Source: Anaerolineae bacterium (lineage in GTDB: Bacteria > Chloroflexota > Anaerolineae > 4572-78 > NAK82). Taken from it: a stretch of 26,479 nt of DNA. Positions within the stretch are counted from its first letter, which is position 1, and every line of letters begins with the position of its first letter. Where the stretch lies: the NCBI GenBank assembly GCA_030597485.1, contig JAUVRU010000001.1:1-26479 (forward strand), given 5' to 3'. Shown one piece after another: positions 7,959-16,795 of this stretch. Made by a program: the position numbers and the translations under genes. Below the pieces are notes generated by a model that searched no databases, was not told where the DNA came from, and worked only from the letters and a program-made list of their open reading frames with translations.

Positions 7959-8873
7959 TCAGCGATAGAGCCCGTAGTTGACCTGGCCGCTCCAGGCCTC
8001 CCCCGGTTCCAGCCGCTGCCACACCGAGGGTCCCATCTTCTCCACGTACTCGGCCCGACCGCTCAAGCCGTATACCCACTCGTCCAGCCAGGCCCCGAGG
8101 GCCGCCTGGTCGCGGGAGATCGAATCCCACGCTAGGTAGGCCTCGGTATCCCGGTCGTAATAACCTTGTGCATACGAAGGGTGAGCGCCGTAGGATTCAG
8201 GAACCACGGCGTCCACGATCAGGCCAGGGATGACCGTGCGATTGGGGTCGGCCCGGATGACCCCTTCGTCCACGATTTCTTCGGCCACCACGATGACCCG
8301 GGCGGCGGCGAAGGCCGCTTCCGCCTGCATGCCTGGCAACCCCCAAACTTGCGCGTTGCCGTCCCGATCCGCGCGCTGCACGTGGATCACCGTCAGGTCA
8401 GGATTGAGAGGCGGCACCACGTGAACCGGCTCACCGCCGTATGGATCCTCCACCTGCTTGATGCGGCGGTTGACAGCCGGCAGGTCAGAACCGGTGAAGG
8501 TGCGCACCGGGTAGAAGGGCAGCCGGGCGGCGCCAGCAACCAGACGTCCCACCATCCCAAAATGGGAGTATTCCTCCAACTCCAGCGGTGCTGGCACCCC
8601 CTTCTCCACCGCCCGGCGCACCGCGTGCAGCGATCCCACGCCAGGGTTGCCCAGGTAGGAGAAAACCAGCTTGCGGGCGCAGCCAGCAGCGATCATCTGA
8701 TCGTAAATCAGGTCGGGCGTGAGCCGGCACAGCGTGAGGCCACGCTTCCGCTGGCGAATAATCTCATGGCCGGCAGCAAAACAGATGAGATGAGTGAACC
8801 CCTCGATAGCAACACAATCGCCATCGCGCACCAGGTCGGCGATGGCGTCTCTCATCGTGGTGACCTTGCTCAC
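7959..8873 (-). CDS. Class I CoA-transferase, alpha subunit (glutaconate CoA-transferase/IpdA-like)
   Basis: A 304-aa protein with the GctA-like N-terminus VRDGDCVAIEGFTHLICFAAGHEIIRQ (partner CoA-binding subunit fold), then LTPDLIYDQMIAAGCARKLVFSYLGNPGVGS, EEYSHFGMVGRLVAGA and HVQRADRDGNAQVWG, all typical of glutaconate CoA-transferase alpha subunits and of IpdA. The start at GTG 8873 has AGGAGG nine bases upstream; the ATG at 8855 lacks this. The beta subunit follows after 11 bases. It lies 88 bases downstream of a hydroxyacid-oxoacid transhydrogenase-like gene, suggesting joint handling of a short- or medium-chain hydroxy or dicarboxylic acid (inference). Confidence 0.87.
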   Translation of the reverse strand: MSKVTTMRDAIADLVRDGDCVAIEGFTHLICFAAGHEIIRQRKRGLTLCRLTPDLIYDQMIAAGCARKLVFSYLGNPGVGSLHAVRRAVEKGVPAPLELEEYSHFGMVGRLVAGAARLPFYPVRTFTGSDLPAVNRRIKQVEDPYGGEPVHVVPPLNPDLTVIHVQRADRDGNAQVWGLPGMQAEAAFAAARVIVVAEEIVDEGVIRADPNRTVIPGLIVDAVVPESYGAHPSYAQGYYDRDTEAYLAWDSISRDQAALGAWLDEWVYGLSGRAEYVEKMGPSVWQRLEPGEAWSGQVNYGLYR

Positions 8874-8961
8874 GGCGCTGTGCCTCCTGTCCCAGATAAC
8901 CTGGCAGCATTAGCAGGCAAACCTGGTGGACTACAACCATCACCTTGAAGCTATCGCCCAA

Positions 8962-10254
8962 TTACCAGTAGCTGAGCGCGTCGAGGAACATCTGCCTGAG
9001 ATCCTCAGCACCGGCAGGACGTGGTGCGAGTTTGGTGACTCGATGCTGTGGCAGGGTGCCTGCCACCAGTTTGCTCACGTCTTCTGGCCCGTACCCCACC
9101 TCACCCAACCCGTTGGGCATGCCTACCCGGCGCATCAAATCGATGACTGCACCCGCGAGCAATTCACCAGCATCCTTCGGGGCAGCACCTACCGTGTCTG
9201 CCCCCATCAGGCTGGCCGCATACAGATGGATCTCTGGATTTGCCGAAGCCATGAAGCGAAACACGGCCGGTGAATTGAGGATGACGGACATGCCGTGGGG
9301 GATAATCGGGTGGTCCGGAGGATATCCATCGGCCACGAAGTCGCGCACCATCCCGCTCACCGGATACGACATACCGTGAGGCAAATGCACCCCCGCGTTG
9401 CCAAAGCCAATGCCCGCCAGCGCGGCCGCCAGCAACATTTGACCACGTGCCTCATCGTCGGAGGGGTCTTCAACCGCGCGGACAAGGTTCTTGGAAACCA
9501 TCTCAATTGCCTGAGACGCCCAGATGTAGCTGATGGGGTTGGCCCCCTGATACGCGGGCCGTAGGCTAGGGTGCTCCGCTGCCGGCCGTTTGTTATAGGG
9601 CAGCGCCGTCAGCGATTCCAGTGCGTGACCCAGCACGTCCAGGCCACTACAAGCCGCCACCATCCTGGGAAGCGTGCGCGTGTTATCAGGATCCACAAGT
9701 CCTAGCATTGGCCGTAGCGCCCGGTGGGCAATGCCGGTCTTGGCCTGCATCTCCAGGAAATCGAAGATAGCGACGCCTGTCGTTTCGCTGCCGGTGCCCG
9801 CAGTGGTTGGAATGGCAATCAGCGGCTTCAGCCTCCCCGGGACGGGACGGCCTTCGCCAATGGGCGGGTTGACGTAGGCCAGGAAATCCGCCGGATGGGT
9901 GGCGTACAGATCGGCCGCCTTGGCCGTGTCTATGCTGGCGCCACCCCCAACGACGACGTACCCGTCGAATCGGCCCTCAGTTGCAAACTGAATTGCCTCT
10001 TTGAAGGAGACATCCGTTGGCTCGACACATACCTGATCAAACAGCACGGCGTCGATGCCTTGTGCCCGCAGCGAGTCGAGAGTCACGGACACCGGCTCAC
10101 CGTGCACCAGATTGGGATCGGTGACAACCATCACCCGGTGGGCACCCAGATTCCGCATGTCGTGTCCCACCTCACGCGTCATGCCCGGCCCATACTTGAT
10201 GCCGGATGTGTCCATGGTGAAGCCGGTCTCAGTCTTCACGTCTGCCGTCATCAT
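8962..10254 (-). CDS. Iron-containing alcohol dehydrogenase, hydroxyacid-oxoacid transhydrogenase type
   Basis: About 430 aa, group III (iron-dependent) alcohol dehydrogenase. The nucleotide-binding GGGASIDTAKA, AIPTTAGTGSETT, and the metal ligands in GLDVLGHALES and GVHLPHGMSYPVSGMV are visible. The last block closely resembles the ADHFE1/HOT branch, which oxidises 4-hydroxybutyrate (or a similar 2- or 4-hydroxyacid) using 2-oxoglutarate as acceptor through tightly bound NAD. The start is set at ATG 10254, with GAGGAG six bases upstream; the GTG at 10258-10260 overlaps that ribosome site and is unlikely. The CoA-transferase genes follow 88 bases on. A 4-hydroxybutyrate or related hydroxyacid pathway is a fair guess, not proven. 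Confidence 0.88.
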   Translation of the reverse strand: MMTADVKTETGFTMDTSGIKYGPGMTREVGHDMRNLGAHRVMVVTDPNLVHGEPVSVTLDSLRAQGIDAVLFDQVCVEPTDVSFKEAIQFATEGRFDGYVVVGGGASIDTAKAADLYATHPADFLAYVNPPIGEGRPVPGRLKPLIAIPTTAGTGSETTGVAIFDFLEMQAKTGIAHRALRPMLGLVDPDNTRTLPRMVAACSGLDVLGHALESLTALPYNKRPAAEHPSLRPAYQGANPISYIWASQAIEMVSKNLVRAVEDPSDDEARGQMLLAAALAGIGFGNAGVHLPHGMSYPVSGMVRDFVADGYPPDHPIIPHGMSVILNSPAVFRFMASANPEIHLYAASLMGADTVGAAPKDAGELLAGAVIDLMRRVGMPNGLGEVGYGPEDVSKLVAGTLPQHRVTKLAPRPAGAEDLRQMFLDALSYW

Positions 10255-10275
10255 ACACACTCCTCAGTCAGAGAC

Positions 10276-10308
10276 GAAAAAGGGGGAAAGGCCAGTGCCT
10301 GTACTGCC
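10276..10308 (-). terminator. Weak candidate terminator after rpoD
   Basis: On the minus strand GGCAGT-ACAGGC-ACTGGCC (10308-10290) can fold with a one-base bulge and is followed by TTTCCCCCTTTTT. It lies between the rpoD stop and the transhydrogenase start. The interrupted T-run and bulged stem make it doubtful. Confidence 0.25.
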
Positions 10309-10353
10309 AGGGGATTCCACATCGTCAACCAACAGTGCGATTGATAAGTCCTT

Positions 10354-11670
10354 CTACGACAGGTAGTCACGCAGCTTGCGACTTCGGATGGGATGGCGCA
10401 GCTTGCGCAGCGCCTTGGCTTCGATCTGCCGGATGCGCTCCCGGGTGACGCCAAACTTCTGGCCCACTTCCTCCAGCGTGTGCCCCTGACCGTCCTTCAG
10501 CCCGAACCGCATCTCCAGCACCTTCCGCTCTCGCTCGCTGAGAGAGCTCAGGATCGACTGCATCTGCTCCTTGAGCAATTGCCGCGCGGCCGCGTCTACT
10601 GGACCCAGCACTGTCTCGTCCTCAATGAAGTCACCCAGAAAGCTGTTCTCCTCGGCACCGATAGGCGTTTCCAGCGACATAGGCTCTTGTGCGATTCGGA
10701 TGATACGACGTACCTTGCTCGAAGCCCGCCGCCAGCGGCGTTCCACCGCTGGATCAAGGGGACGGTCGGCACTCGTAGCCTGCTCAATGAGATCGCGATC
10801 CTCCTCAGAGAGAAGGTCCATCTCCAGCGCGATCTCCATCGTCGTGGCATCACGACCCAATTCCTGCACCAGCCGGCGCTGGACGCGCACCAGGCGATTG
10901 ATCGTCTCCACCATATGCACCGGAATGCGGACGGTTCGAGCCTGATCGGCAATGGCGCGGCTGATAGCCTGCCTGATCCACCAAGTGGCATACGTAGAGA
11001 ACTTGTAACCCCGACGGTGATCAAACTTCTCCACCGCTCGCAGCAGTCCAATGTTCCCCTCCTGAATCAGATCCAGCAGGTTCATCCCACGTCCCATGTA
11101 TCGCTTGGCCACACTGACCACCAGACGCAAATTGGCCTCGGCCAGTCGGCGCTCCGCCTCCTTGCCTGCCTCAATCCGTTCTTCCAGCCGCCGCTCGTAA
11201 GATGGATCGAGGCCAGGCTGCAACATCTCTGCGTCTGCCAGTATGCCGCGGCGGACTGTCCTGGCCAGATCCTTCTCTCCTTCTTCCGACAGCAGATCCA
11301 CCCGGCCGATCTCACGCAGATACATGCGCACCGGGTCGTTGGTCACTTCGGGACCGGTCAGCTCTAGCAGGGCGTTGCCCGGCTTCTTGCTTTCCTGTTC
11401 CAACTCTTCTTCGACGCGAGCCAGTTCGGTGTCGGGTGGATCTTCCAGGTCAGCCAGTGACTTGGGCGCCTCCTCCCCTTCCAGATCGTCCCCCTCAGCA
11501 TGCGGCTCGCTCTCGTCCATTGACCCGCCCTCCAGGTCGGCAACCTCTCGTTCCTGATCAGGCGAATCCTCACCAGTATCGGCTGGAATCGGCAGCGACT
11601 CTTCTGTCTCTCTGGTTCCTGAGACAGATCGTCTGGAGCCTGGGATGCTCTTTTTCGACCGCCTGGCCAT
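10354..11670 (-). CDS. rpoD: RNA polymerase primary sigma factor (RpoD/SigA)
   Basis: A 438-aa sigma-70 family housekeeping factor. Residues 1-95 are acidic and low-complexity, in place of a full region 1.1. Region 1.2 begins at [12 protein letters not shown] (111-122), region 2 at [14 protein letters not shown] (178-191), with the -10 recognition segment [16 protein letters not shown] (221-236), region 3 around 248-345, and region 4 with the helix-turn-helix [20 protein letters not shown] (398-417), which reads the -35 box. The exact primary-sigma block LGDFIEDE is present at 345-352. About 25-30 extra residues (roughly 286-317, rich in Glu, Asp and Arg) are inserted before [17 protein letters not shown] compared with E. 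coli RpoD. The start at ATG 11670 is backed by GGGAGAG. It lies downstream of dnaG, the conserved macromolecular-synthesis order. Confidence 0.97.
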   Translation of the reverse strand: MARRSKKSIPGSRRSVSGTRETEESLPIPADTGEDSPDQEREVADLEGGSMDESEPHAEGDDLEGEEAPKSLADLEDPPDTELARVEEELEQESKKPGNALLELTGPEVTNDPVRMYLREIGRVDLLSEEGEKDLARTVRRGILADAEMLQPGLDPSYERRLEERIEAGKEAERRLAEANLRLVVSVAKRYMGRGMNLLDLIQEGNIGLLRAVEKFDHRRGYKFSTYATWWIRQAISRAIADQARTVRIPVHMVETINRLVRVQRRLVQELGRDATTMEIALEMDLLSEEDRDLIEQATSADRPLDPAVERRWRRASSKVRRIIRIAQEPMSLETPIGAEENSFLGDFIEDETVLGPVDAAARQLLKEQMQSILSSLSERERKVLEMRFGLKDGQGHTLEEVGQKFGVTRERIRQIEAKALRKLRHPIRSRKLRDYLS

Positions 11671-11740
11671 GTTCTCTCCCTACCTGATTGTCAACCAATC
11701 GCAACCGGTCACGATACTCACGTCCTCAGACATTCTCCAC

Positions 11741-11765
11741 CGTCAGGACGCCAAGAACGCAGAGG
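11741..11765. repeat. Possible dispersed spacer repeat between dnaG and rpoD
   Basis: The 202-base dnaG-rpoD spacer (11671-11873) has no gene. On the minus strand it contains CTCTGCGTTCTTGGCGTCC, which resembles low-complexity 'CTTGGCG' spacer repeats I associate with Chloroflexota genomes. Only one copy is in the window, so this rests on recall. Confidence 0.25.
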
Positions 11766-11873
11766 GAATCTAACAGAAACCCATCGACTCCCCACGGACT
11801 CCGCGTACCAGCCAGCAAACCAAGAGAAAACCTTGGAACTCGACCGAAGCGCGGGATCGGCGCACTTGAACGC

Positions 11874-13787
11874 CTACACGCGCACCAACCCCTCGCGCTC
11901 CTCCTGTTCACGGCGACGTCCGGTAGTCGAGCGCTTGTGAATCGCTTGCTGGACTATCCCCAGTCTCCTCCGCGTAGAATCTACCAATGACTGATACCTG
12001 ACGCTCTCCTGCCGGTCACCGGTTTCATCGGCTTCGCGCTGCACAAGACGTGGGTCGGTCAGCTTTTCGTGCAAGATCTGGTCCCGCAGGCGCAGCACCC
12101 GGCTGACCAGTTCCGCCGGCAACAGGTGGGGCGACAGGACTGGCGGCCTCTCCCCTCGCTCGCGCAAGAAGTCGAGGTGGGATTGCAGCACCGGGTCAGC
12201 CTGCGCAACAGCACCCTCCGGTTTCGACACCATAAGAAACAACTGCCGGTTCAGGGTATCCCGAAAATCAGCAGCTGACACTCCCGGGCAGTCCAGGCGC
12301 GTCAATTCCTCCCCAGCAGCCACCAGTGCCCCGGGGTCTCGCAAGATACTCGCCAGCAGGTACTCCTCTGGCCCAAAGGCATCCCTTTCCTCCTGGGTGA
12401 TGACCGGCCCGGCCGCGCCACCGGGCGCCGGCCGTCGAGGGGCGGCCGGCGGCCGCTCCAAATCAGCCAGCAATACCCGCTCATCCACCTTCACCAACCG
12501 GGCCAGCTGATCCACATAATAGGCACGTTCCACCGGATCGCTGATTTCTCGCAACAGCGGCGATACCGCGCGCACCAGCTCGCTCTTCCCCCTGGCGGTC
12601 TCCAGGTCGTGTTGAGCAGCCACGGCCTGCATATGGAAACTGACCACCGGCAATGCCTGGTCGACGATTCCCGGCCACTCCTCCGGCGTCTCCCGCAGGA
12701 TATCGTCCGGGTCGCACCCGGCCGGCAGGGTGGCAATGCGGATGTCCACGTCGGGACGTCCCTCAGTTAGCACTAGCCCTTGGGAGGTAGGCACCGGTTC
12801 CACCGAGCGATCGAGTGCCTGGCGGGCCGTGCTGATGCCCCGAAGGGCGGCCTCGCTGCCGGCAGTGTCGGCATCCAGCGCCAACACGAAGTGTTTGGTG
12901 AGACGTTTCACCTGCCGTAGCTGCTCCTCAGTCAGCGCCGTGCCCATGCCGGCCACCACGTTGCTGTGGCCCTGCTGGTGGGCCGACAACACGTCCATAT
13001 AGCCTTCCACGATGACCGCCTGGTCTGCTTCCCGAATGGCCTGTTTGGCCATGTCCAGCCCAAACAGGGTTCTGCCTTTGTCGAAAAGGGGTGTCTGCGG
13101 AGAGTTCAGATACTTGGGCACGTCGTCTGCTTTGAGGACGCGTGCGCCAAAGGCAATCACTCGTCCCTGTCTATCACGGATGGGAACGATGAGCCGGTGG
13201 CGAAAACGGTCGTAACTGCGGCCGCTCTCTTCTTTGCTCACCAGCAGGCCGCCTTCCAACTGTTCCGCTTCCGAGTACCCTCTATCCAGCAGATGGCTCT
13301 TCAGCCCATCCCAGGCATCCAGCGCGTAACCTAACTGAAACCGCTCCACCGTCTGGGAATCAATGGACCGCTCGGCCAGATAGGCCTTCGCGACCGCACC
13401 CTCCGCCGACTGGCACAACAGATGATGGAAGTACCGGGCGGCGGTCGCGTGCATCTCCAGCAACTTCTCACGCCGCTTGTTGGTGGCCTCCGACTCAGCT
13501 GTGGGCGGGGTCAAGGCAACGCCAGCCCGCCTGGCCAGCTGCTCCAGTGCTTCGGAAAAACTCAACCCCTCGCGCTGCATGAGGAAGCTGAAAACGTCGC
13601 CCCCTGTGCCACACGCGCCGAAGCAGTGCCAGGTCTGTGTGTGTGGGAAGACGACAAAAGAGGGCGTCTTCTCGGCGTGAAAAGGGCATAATCCCTTATA
13701 GGTGCGTCCGGCCTTCTTGAGCGGAACGTAGCTCGAGATGAATTCCACAACGTCAATCCGCTCTTTTACCTCGTCTACCACCCCCAT
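11874..13787 (-). CDS. dnaG: DNA primase DnaG
   Basis: A 637-aa bacterial primase that makes RNA primers at the replication fork. The N-terminal zinc-binding domain has GLCPFHAEKTPSF (Cys34, His37) and WHCFGACGTGGDVF (Cys55, Cys59); the second half reads C-F-G-A-C rather than the common C-F-G-C, a one-residue longer knuckle. The catalytic RNA-polymerase core follows (RFRHRLIVPIRDRQGRVIAFGAR, LNSPQTPLFDKG), then the TOPRIM residues in VEGYMDVLSA (Glu261) and ALDADTAGSEA (Asp305, Asp307). The C-terminal helicase-binding region is divergent. ATG 13787 is preferred (MGVVDEVKERIDVV matches family starts, with GGAG upstream); ATG 13820 would add 11 unusual residues. rpoD follows in the same direction. 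Confidence 0.96.
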   Translation of the reverse strand: MGVVDEVKERIDVVEFISSYVPLKKAGRTYKGLCPFHAEKTPSFVVFPHTQTWHCFGACGTGGDVFSFLMQREGLSFSEALEQLARRAGVALTPPTAESEATNKRREKLLEMHATAARYFHHLLCQSAEGAVAKAYLAERSIDSQTVERFQLGYALDAWDGLKSHLLDRGYSEAEQLEGGLLVSKEESGRSYDRFRHRLIVPIRDRQGRVIAFGARVLKADDVPKYLNSPQTPLFDKGRTLFGLDMAKQAIREADQAVIVEGYMDVLSAHQQGHSNVVAGMGTALTEEQLRQVKRLTKHFVLALDADTAGSEAALRGISTARQALDRSVEPVPTSQGLVLTEGRPDVDIRIATLPAGCDPDDILRETPEEWPGIVDQALPVVSFHMQAVAAQHDLETARGKSELVRAVSPLLREISDPVERAYYVDQLARLVKVDERVLLADLERPPAAPRRPAPGGAAGPVITQEERDAFGPEEYLLASILRDPGALVAAGEELTRLDCPGVSAADFRDTLNRQLFLMVSKPEGAVAQADPVLQSHLDFLRERGERPPVLSPHLLPAELVSRVLRLRDQILHEKLTDPRLVQREADETGDRQESVRYQSLVDSTRRRLGIVQQAIHKRSTTGRRREQEEREGLVRV

Positions 13788-13840
13788 GTCGCTCCGTCGC
13801 TCCCGAAGATAACAGCCCACCCCGCCTTGAACGCGAATTC

Positions 13841-13868
13841 ATTATACACAGAATGCCCCACCACGCAA
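13841..13868 (-). promoter_or_regulatory. Candidate sigma-70 promoter of dnaG-rpoD
   Basis: On the minus strand a perfect TATAAT (13846-13841) lies about 54 bases upstream of the dnaG ATG, with a weak TTGCGT (13868-13863) at 16-bp spacing. The -10 matches the consensus exactly, but the -35 matches at only three positions. The rest of the 225-base spacer to batE shows nothing clear. Confidence 0.5.
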
Positions 13869-14012
13869 AACAACCCAAAATGCCCGAGAGTGAAGGATTG
13901 ATCGTCGTCTTGGTGTCCAGCGTCATTGTGCTGGCAGGCGTACGGAGCAAGTGAGGGTGTTCAAAGAGCGGGAAGTGAACAGAGCCATTTCCTCAGTCCA
14001 CAACGTCACCCC

Positions 14013-14834
14013 CTATCCCGTCACCGCTTCCACTGCACTGGCAGGTACCCACCCTTGAAACTGGCCACCGGGCAGGGCCAGGCGCATCCAATTTCCCCGC
14101 GTCTCAATGAGGCCTACTTCAGTGCCGCTATGCAAGGTGAACTCGGTAACATGCTGTGAGCGGGGGCCACTGGTCACATCAACCTGGCTGGCAACGATAA
14201 CACCTTCGGATCGGGCGTCATCCACGTACAACCGATCCGCCAGGGAGAGAACACCAACCGCCAGTAAGATCGACGCGACGATCAGGGCATATTGTAGCCC
14301 CTCCCGCAGATGGCTGCCCCCCCTGCTGTTGGTGAATGCAACAAACAGAAGGGCAAACACAAACCACAAGCCAAGTGCAACAAGCGCCAGCTCATCGGTG
14401 GTCAACCACGCTTGCGTGAATTGAGCCAGACGGCTAAGGAACGCCTGGTTGTTATCCTCATCAATCTGGTCGACCGTCAGGCTACGGGCCAGGTCCAGAT
14501 TCGCCTGGATGTCAGGGGCGCGGGGGGCAAGCCGCTCGGCTCGGCGGTAGCTGACAATGGCCCTGCCAAGATCTCCTTTCTTGAAGTAAGCATTCCCCAG
14601 ATTGTAAAACAGGGCGCTGTCTGCAAATCCCTGGTCCACTAGCTGTTGGTACGCTTGCGCTGCCTGGGCAAATTGCTTCCCTTCATAGAGATCGTTGGCC
14701 ATCAACATAATGTCGGTAGCGCTTGTTGTTGGCTTGGCCAGCACCCTTGCGGGCACGAGCAGACCGGCCTGAGTGACCGCGAACAGGCCGACGATGGTGA
14801 GACCCGCAAGCGTAAGAACAAGGATTCGTTTCAT
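14013..14834 (-). CDS. batE: BatE-like TPR and SH3 membrane protein
   Basis: A 273-aa protein. A signal or anchor helix (residues 4-30) is followed by tetratricopeptide repeats at about 40-115 (ANDLYEGKQFAQAAQAYQQL, FYNLGNAYFKKGDLGRAIVSYRRA), two membrane helices (about 146-168 and 178-198) and a C-terminal bacterial SH3-like domain (211-270, RGNWMRLALPGGQFQGWV). This order is the standard BatE layout. It should help assemble the Bat complex at the membrane outer face, with the SH3 domain possibly touching peptidoglycan. The start at ATG 14834 has GAGAGG ten bases upstream. It is the last gene of the MoxR/Bat locus; the 84-base spacer before it is filled with heptamer repeats. Confidence 0.85.
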   Translation of the reverse strand: MKRILVLTLAGLTIVGLFAVTQAGLLVPARVLAKPTTSATDIMLMANDLYEGKQFAQAAQAYQQLVDQGFADSALFYNLGNAYFKKGDLGRAIVSYRRAERLAPRAPDIQANLDLARSLTVDQIDEDNNQAFLSRLAQFTQAWLTTDELALVALGLWFVFALLFVAFTNSRGGSHLREGLQYALIVASILLAVGVLSLADRLYVDDARSEGVIVASQVDVTSGPRSQHVTEFTLHSGTEVGLIETRGNWMRLALPGGQFQGWVPASAVEAVTG

Positions 14835-14850
14835 TGGAACATACCTCTCT

Positions 14851-14911
14851 CGTGAAGCGTGAAACGTGATTTGCAGACATTGCTTCGCATTTCGCGTTTC
14901 ACATCCTGCGT
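14851..14911. repeat. Inverted pair of degenerate heptamer arrays (batD-batE spacer)
   Basis: Plus-strand units CGTGAAG, CGTGAAA, CGTGATT (14851-14871) are followed by oppositely oriented units ATTTCGC, GTTTCAC, ATCCTGC. GTGAAACG at 14859 and CGTTTCAC at 14894 are perfect complements, so the transcript of this spacer can form a hairpin. Confidence 0.65.
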
Positions 14912-14918
14912 TTTCTGT

Positions 14919-16673
14919 TTAGAGTGCCTTCTCCAAATCGCTGATCAACGTGACAGTTTGCCGCAGCAGACTCTCAGCATATCTCGGGTCGCTACCGTTG
15001 GGTGAAAAACGACCCATCTCACTGGCAACCAGGCAGGTCTCCACCCGCTCAGCCAGGTCGGGTCCGAGACCCTTCTGGGCAAACAGGTTTGACAGAGCCT
15101 CGTGGGTGAGTCCGCCAACGGGGTGGTTCATCTTCTCGGTGATGTACGTGGTCAATATCTGACCGGCGGCAGTGTACGCGTCTTTCTGCTGTCTGCGAGC
15201 CTGTGTAAGCGCTTTTCGGGCCTTCCTGCGAGCCTGTGAGCTGCGGACTTGGGCGATGTTGCTTCGCCAATGCCGTCGCCGCCACTGCCACGCAAAATTG
15301 CCAACCAGGGCTAGCATGGGAAAGCCCCAGGCCAGCCAGTAGACGCCTTGATCGGTGAAAGGAGGGCTGGCAAGGTTGAGCACAGGCGGCACTGGCTCAA
15401 GATATCGAATGTCGGTCGCAATTTGTTCAACCTCCTCCTTGCCACTGCTGATAAGCAGGGGCGACGCAGGTACTTCCGCCGCACCAGGGGAGATCGAGAC
15501 CGGAATGGCCTCCGTCCCGGTCGTGCGGTACTCGGCGGCGACAGGGTCGAAATAGACGTACTCGATGGGCGGAATGTTGAACTGGCCTGCATCTTCAGGT
15601 ACCAGCAGGCGCTCGTAGACGCGACTGCCCCCAACCTGCCCATTTTGAGATTGGGTGCTGATGGTGGCCTGAGTTTCAAAGGTCCGCCATCCCGGCACCT
15701 CCGGCCACACCGGATCTGGCACGGCATTCAGGTTGCCCTGACCGCTGAGCGTCACCCGCAGAGTAATGGGTTCATTGACCTTGCTCTCGGTAGTATCCAC
15801 CTCAGTGGTGAGCTTGAATTGGCCCACTGCCCCGTCAAACCCAGCAGGTGCATCGGCTGGCAATGGCTTGACGTCCAGGGTCACCGGCTCGGTTCGCAAT
15901 GCTGTATCTCGCTCGAAGAAACCACCCGGAATGATCAATCCGGCCGGTCCAATGGTGACGGATCCGACAGTGGTGGGGAACAAGACAGTCTGCAACTCGG
16001 TAACCCGGTAGGTGCGACCGGCAGATTGAGTAGTGTACTGGGCCTGATCAGGTTGAAGTTCACTCCAGAAACCGGTGAAGGCCGGAGCTTCATATTGGGG
16101 TTGGCCAAAGAAGTCTACCGCCTGGTAGAGGCGGAAGAAATGGACCACCGGCTGGCCCAGGTAGGGAGAGGGGTTGTCAGCGTCAGCTTCAACAAAGAAG
16201 TCCTGTCCGGCCAACTCGCCGGGGGCCGGAGCTGCCCCTTCGTAGGCAGGAGTGGCTTGCGTAGTCCCGGTACCTTGAATGACCTGCACTGTGATCGGCG
16301 CCGTGGTGTAGGTTTGGCCATCGAGGGTGAGGCTGATTGGCTCAATGATTACATCGCCAGCTTGGTTGGGGTGTAGGTGATAGCTGTAGGTCATTTGAGC
16401 GCTCATCTCGCCATTGACGATGGTGACCTGCGATGACGTGCCACTGCTGACCATGTCGAATTCGGCCAACTCCGGCAACGCGGGTTGCGGCGGATTCAAA
16501 CCTCCCGCGTTGACCGTCACCGTCAGCACCAGCACTTCGTCCGTAGAGAGACTGGTCCGGTCCACACTGGCCGTAATGGGTGATTGGCCTTGCGCATAGC
16601 CAACCCGCGCAGACAAGACAAGTAAGATGACCAGAATGACGAGTATTCCTATGCGCCTGCTTTTCATCTTCAT
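14919..16673 (-). CDS. batD: BatD-like protein
   Basis: A 584-aa protein with a signal peptide (residues 8-27, ending VGYAQ), then a series of extracytoplasmic beta-sandwich domains (ITASVDRTSLSTDEVLVLTV; PYLGQPVVHFFRLYQAVDF; TESKVNEPITLRVTLSGQGN), a membrane helix near residue 465 (WLAWGFPMLALVGNFAWQW) and a basic C-terminal cytoplasmic segment with helices. The first domain and the YSYHLHPNQAGDVIIEPISL strand pattern match BatD (oxygen tolerance) proteins, thought to be a periplasmic scaffold for the BatA/BatB von Willebrand proteins. The start at ATG 16673 has GGAAGG nine bases upstream. It stands 122 bases after batC, in a spacer made of heptamer repeats. Confidence 0.85.
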   Translation of the reverse strand: MKMKSRRIGILVILVILLVLSARVGYAQGQSPITASVDRTSLSTDEVLVLTVTVNAGGLNPPQPALPELAEFDMVSSGTSSQVTIVNGEMSAQMTYSYHLHPNQAGDVIIEPISLTLDGQTYTTAPITVQVIQGTGTTQATPAYEGAAPAPGELAGQDFFVEADADNPSPYLGQPVVHFFRLYQAVDFFGQPQYEAPAFTGFWSELQPDQAQYTTQSAGRTYRVTELQTVLFPTTVGSVTIGPAGLIIPGGFFERDTALRTEPVTLDVKPLPADAPAGFDGAVGQFKLTTEVDTTESKVNEPITLRVTLSGQGNLNAVPDPVWPEVPGWRTFETQATISTQSQNGQVGGSRVYERLLVPEDAGQFNIPPIEYVYFDPVAAEYRTTGTEAIPVSISPGAAEVPASPLLISSGKEEVEQIATDIRYLEPVPPVLNLASPPFTDQGVYWLAWGFPMLALVGNFAWQWRRRHWRSNIAQVRSSQARRKARKALTQARRQQKDAYTAAGQILTTYITEKMNHPVGGLTHEALSNLFAQKGLGPDLAERVETCLVASEMGRFSPNGSDPRYAESLLRQTVTLISDLEKAL

Positions 16674-16699
16674 ACTTACAAACCTTCCGTAGTTACTAT

Positions 16700-16795
16700 A
16701 GGTGCGTCGTGCGTGATATGTGCTGTGTAGCCCGTAATGTGTAATCGGAAGTCCTTACGTTCATATCTCACGTCTCACGCATCAGTTTCCACATC
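16700..16795. repeat. Inverted pair of degenerate heptamer arrays (batC-batD spacer)
   Basis: The left part reads as 7-bp units GCGTCGT, GCGTGAT, ATGTGCT, GTGTAGC, CCGTAAT, GTGTAAT; the right part reads as the opposite orientation (CTTACGT, TCATATC, TCACGTC, TCACGCA, TCAGTTT, CCACATC). It fills the spacer almost completely and belongs to the same family as the arrays at 14851 and 18963. Confidence 0.65.

Noticed and set aside
10393..11367. Plus-strand open frame of 324 codons
   Set aside because: Antisense to the conserved regions of rpoD; long only because of codon bias on the coding strand.
15348..16376. Plus-strand open frame of 342 codons
   Set aside because: Antisense to batD; no motif, no ribosome site, no promoter.
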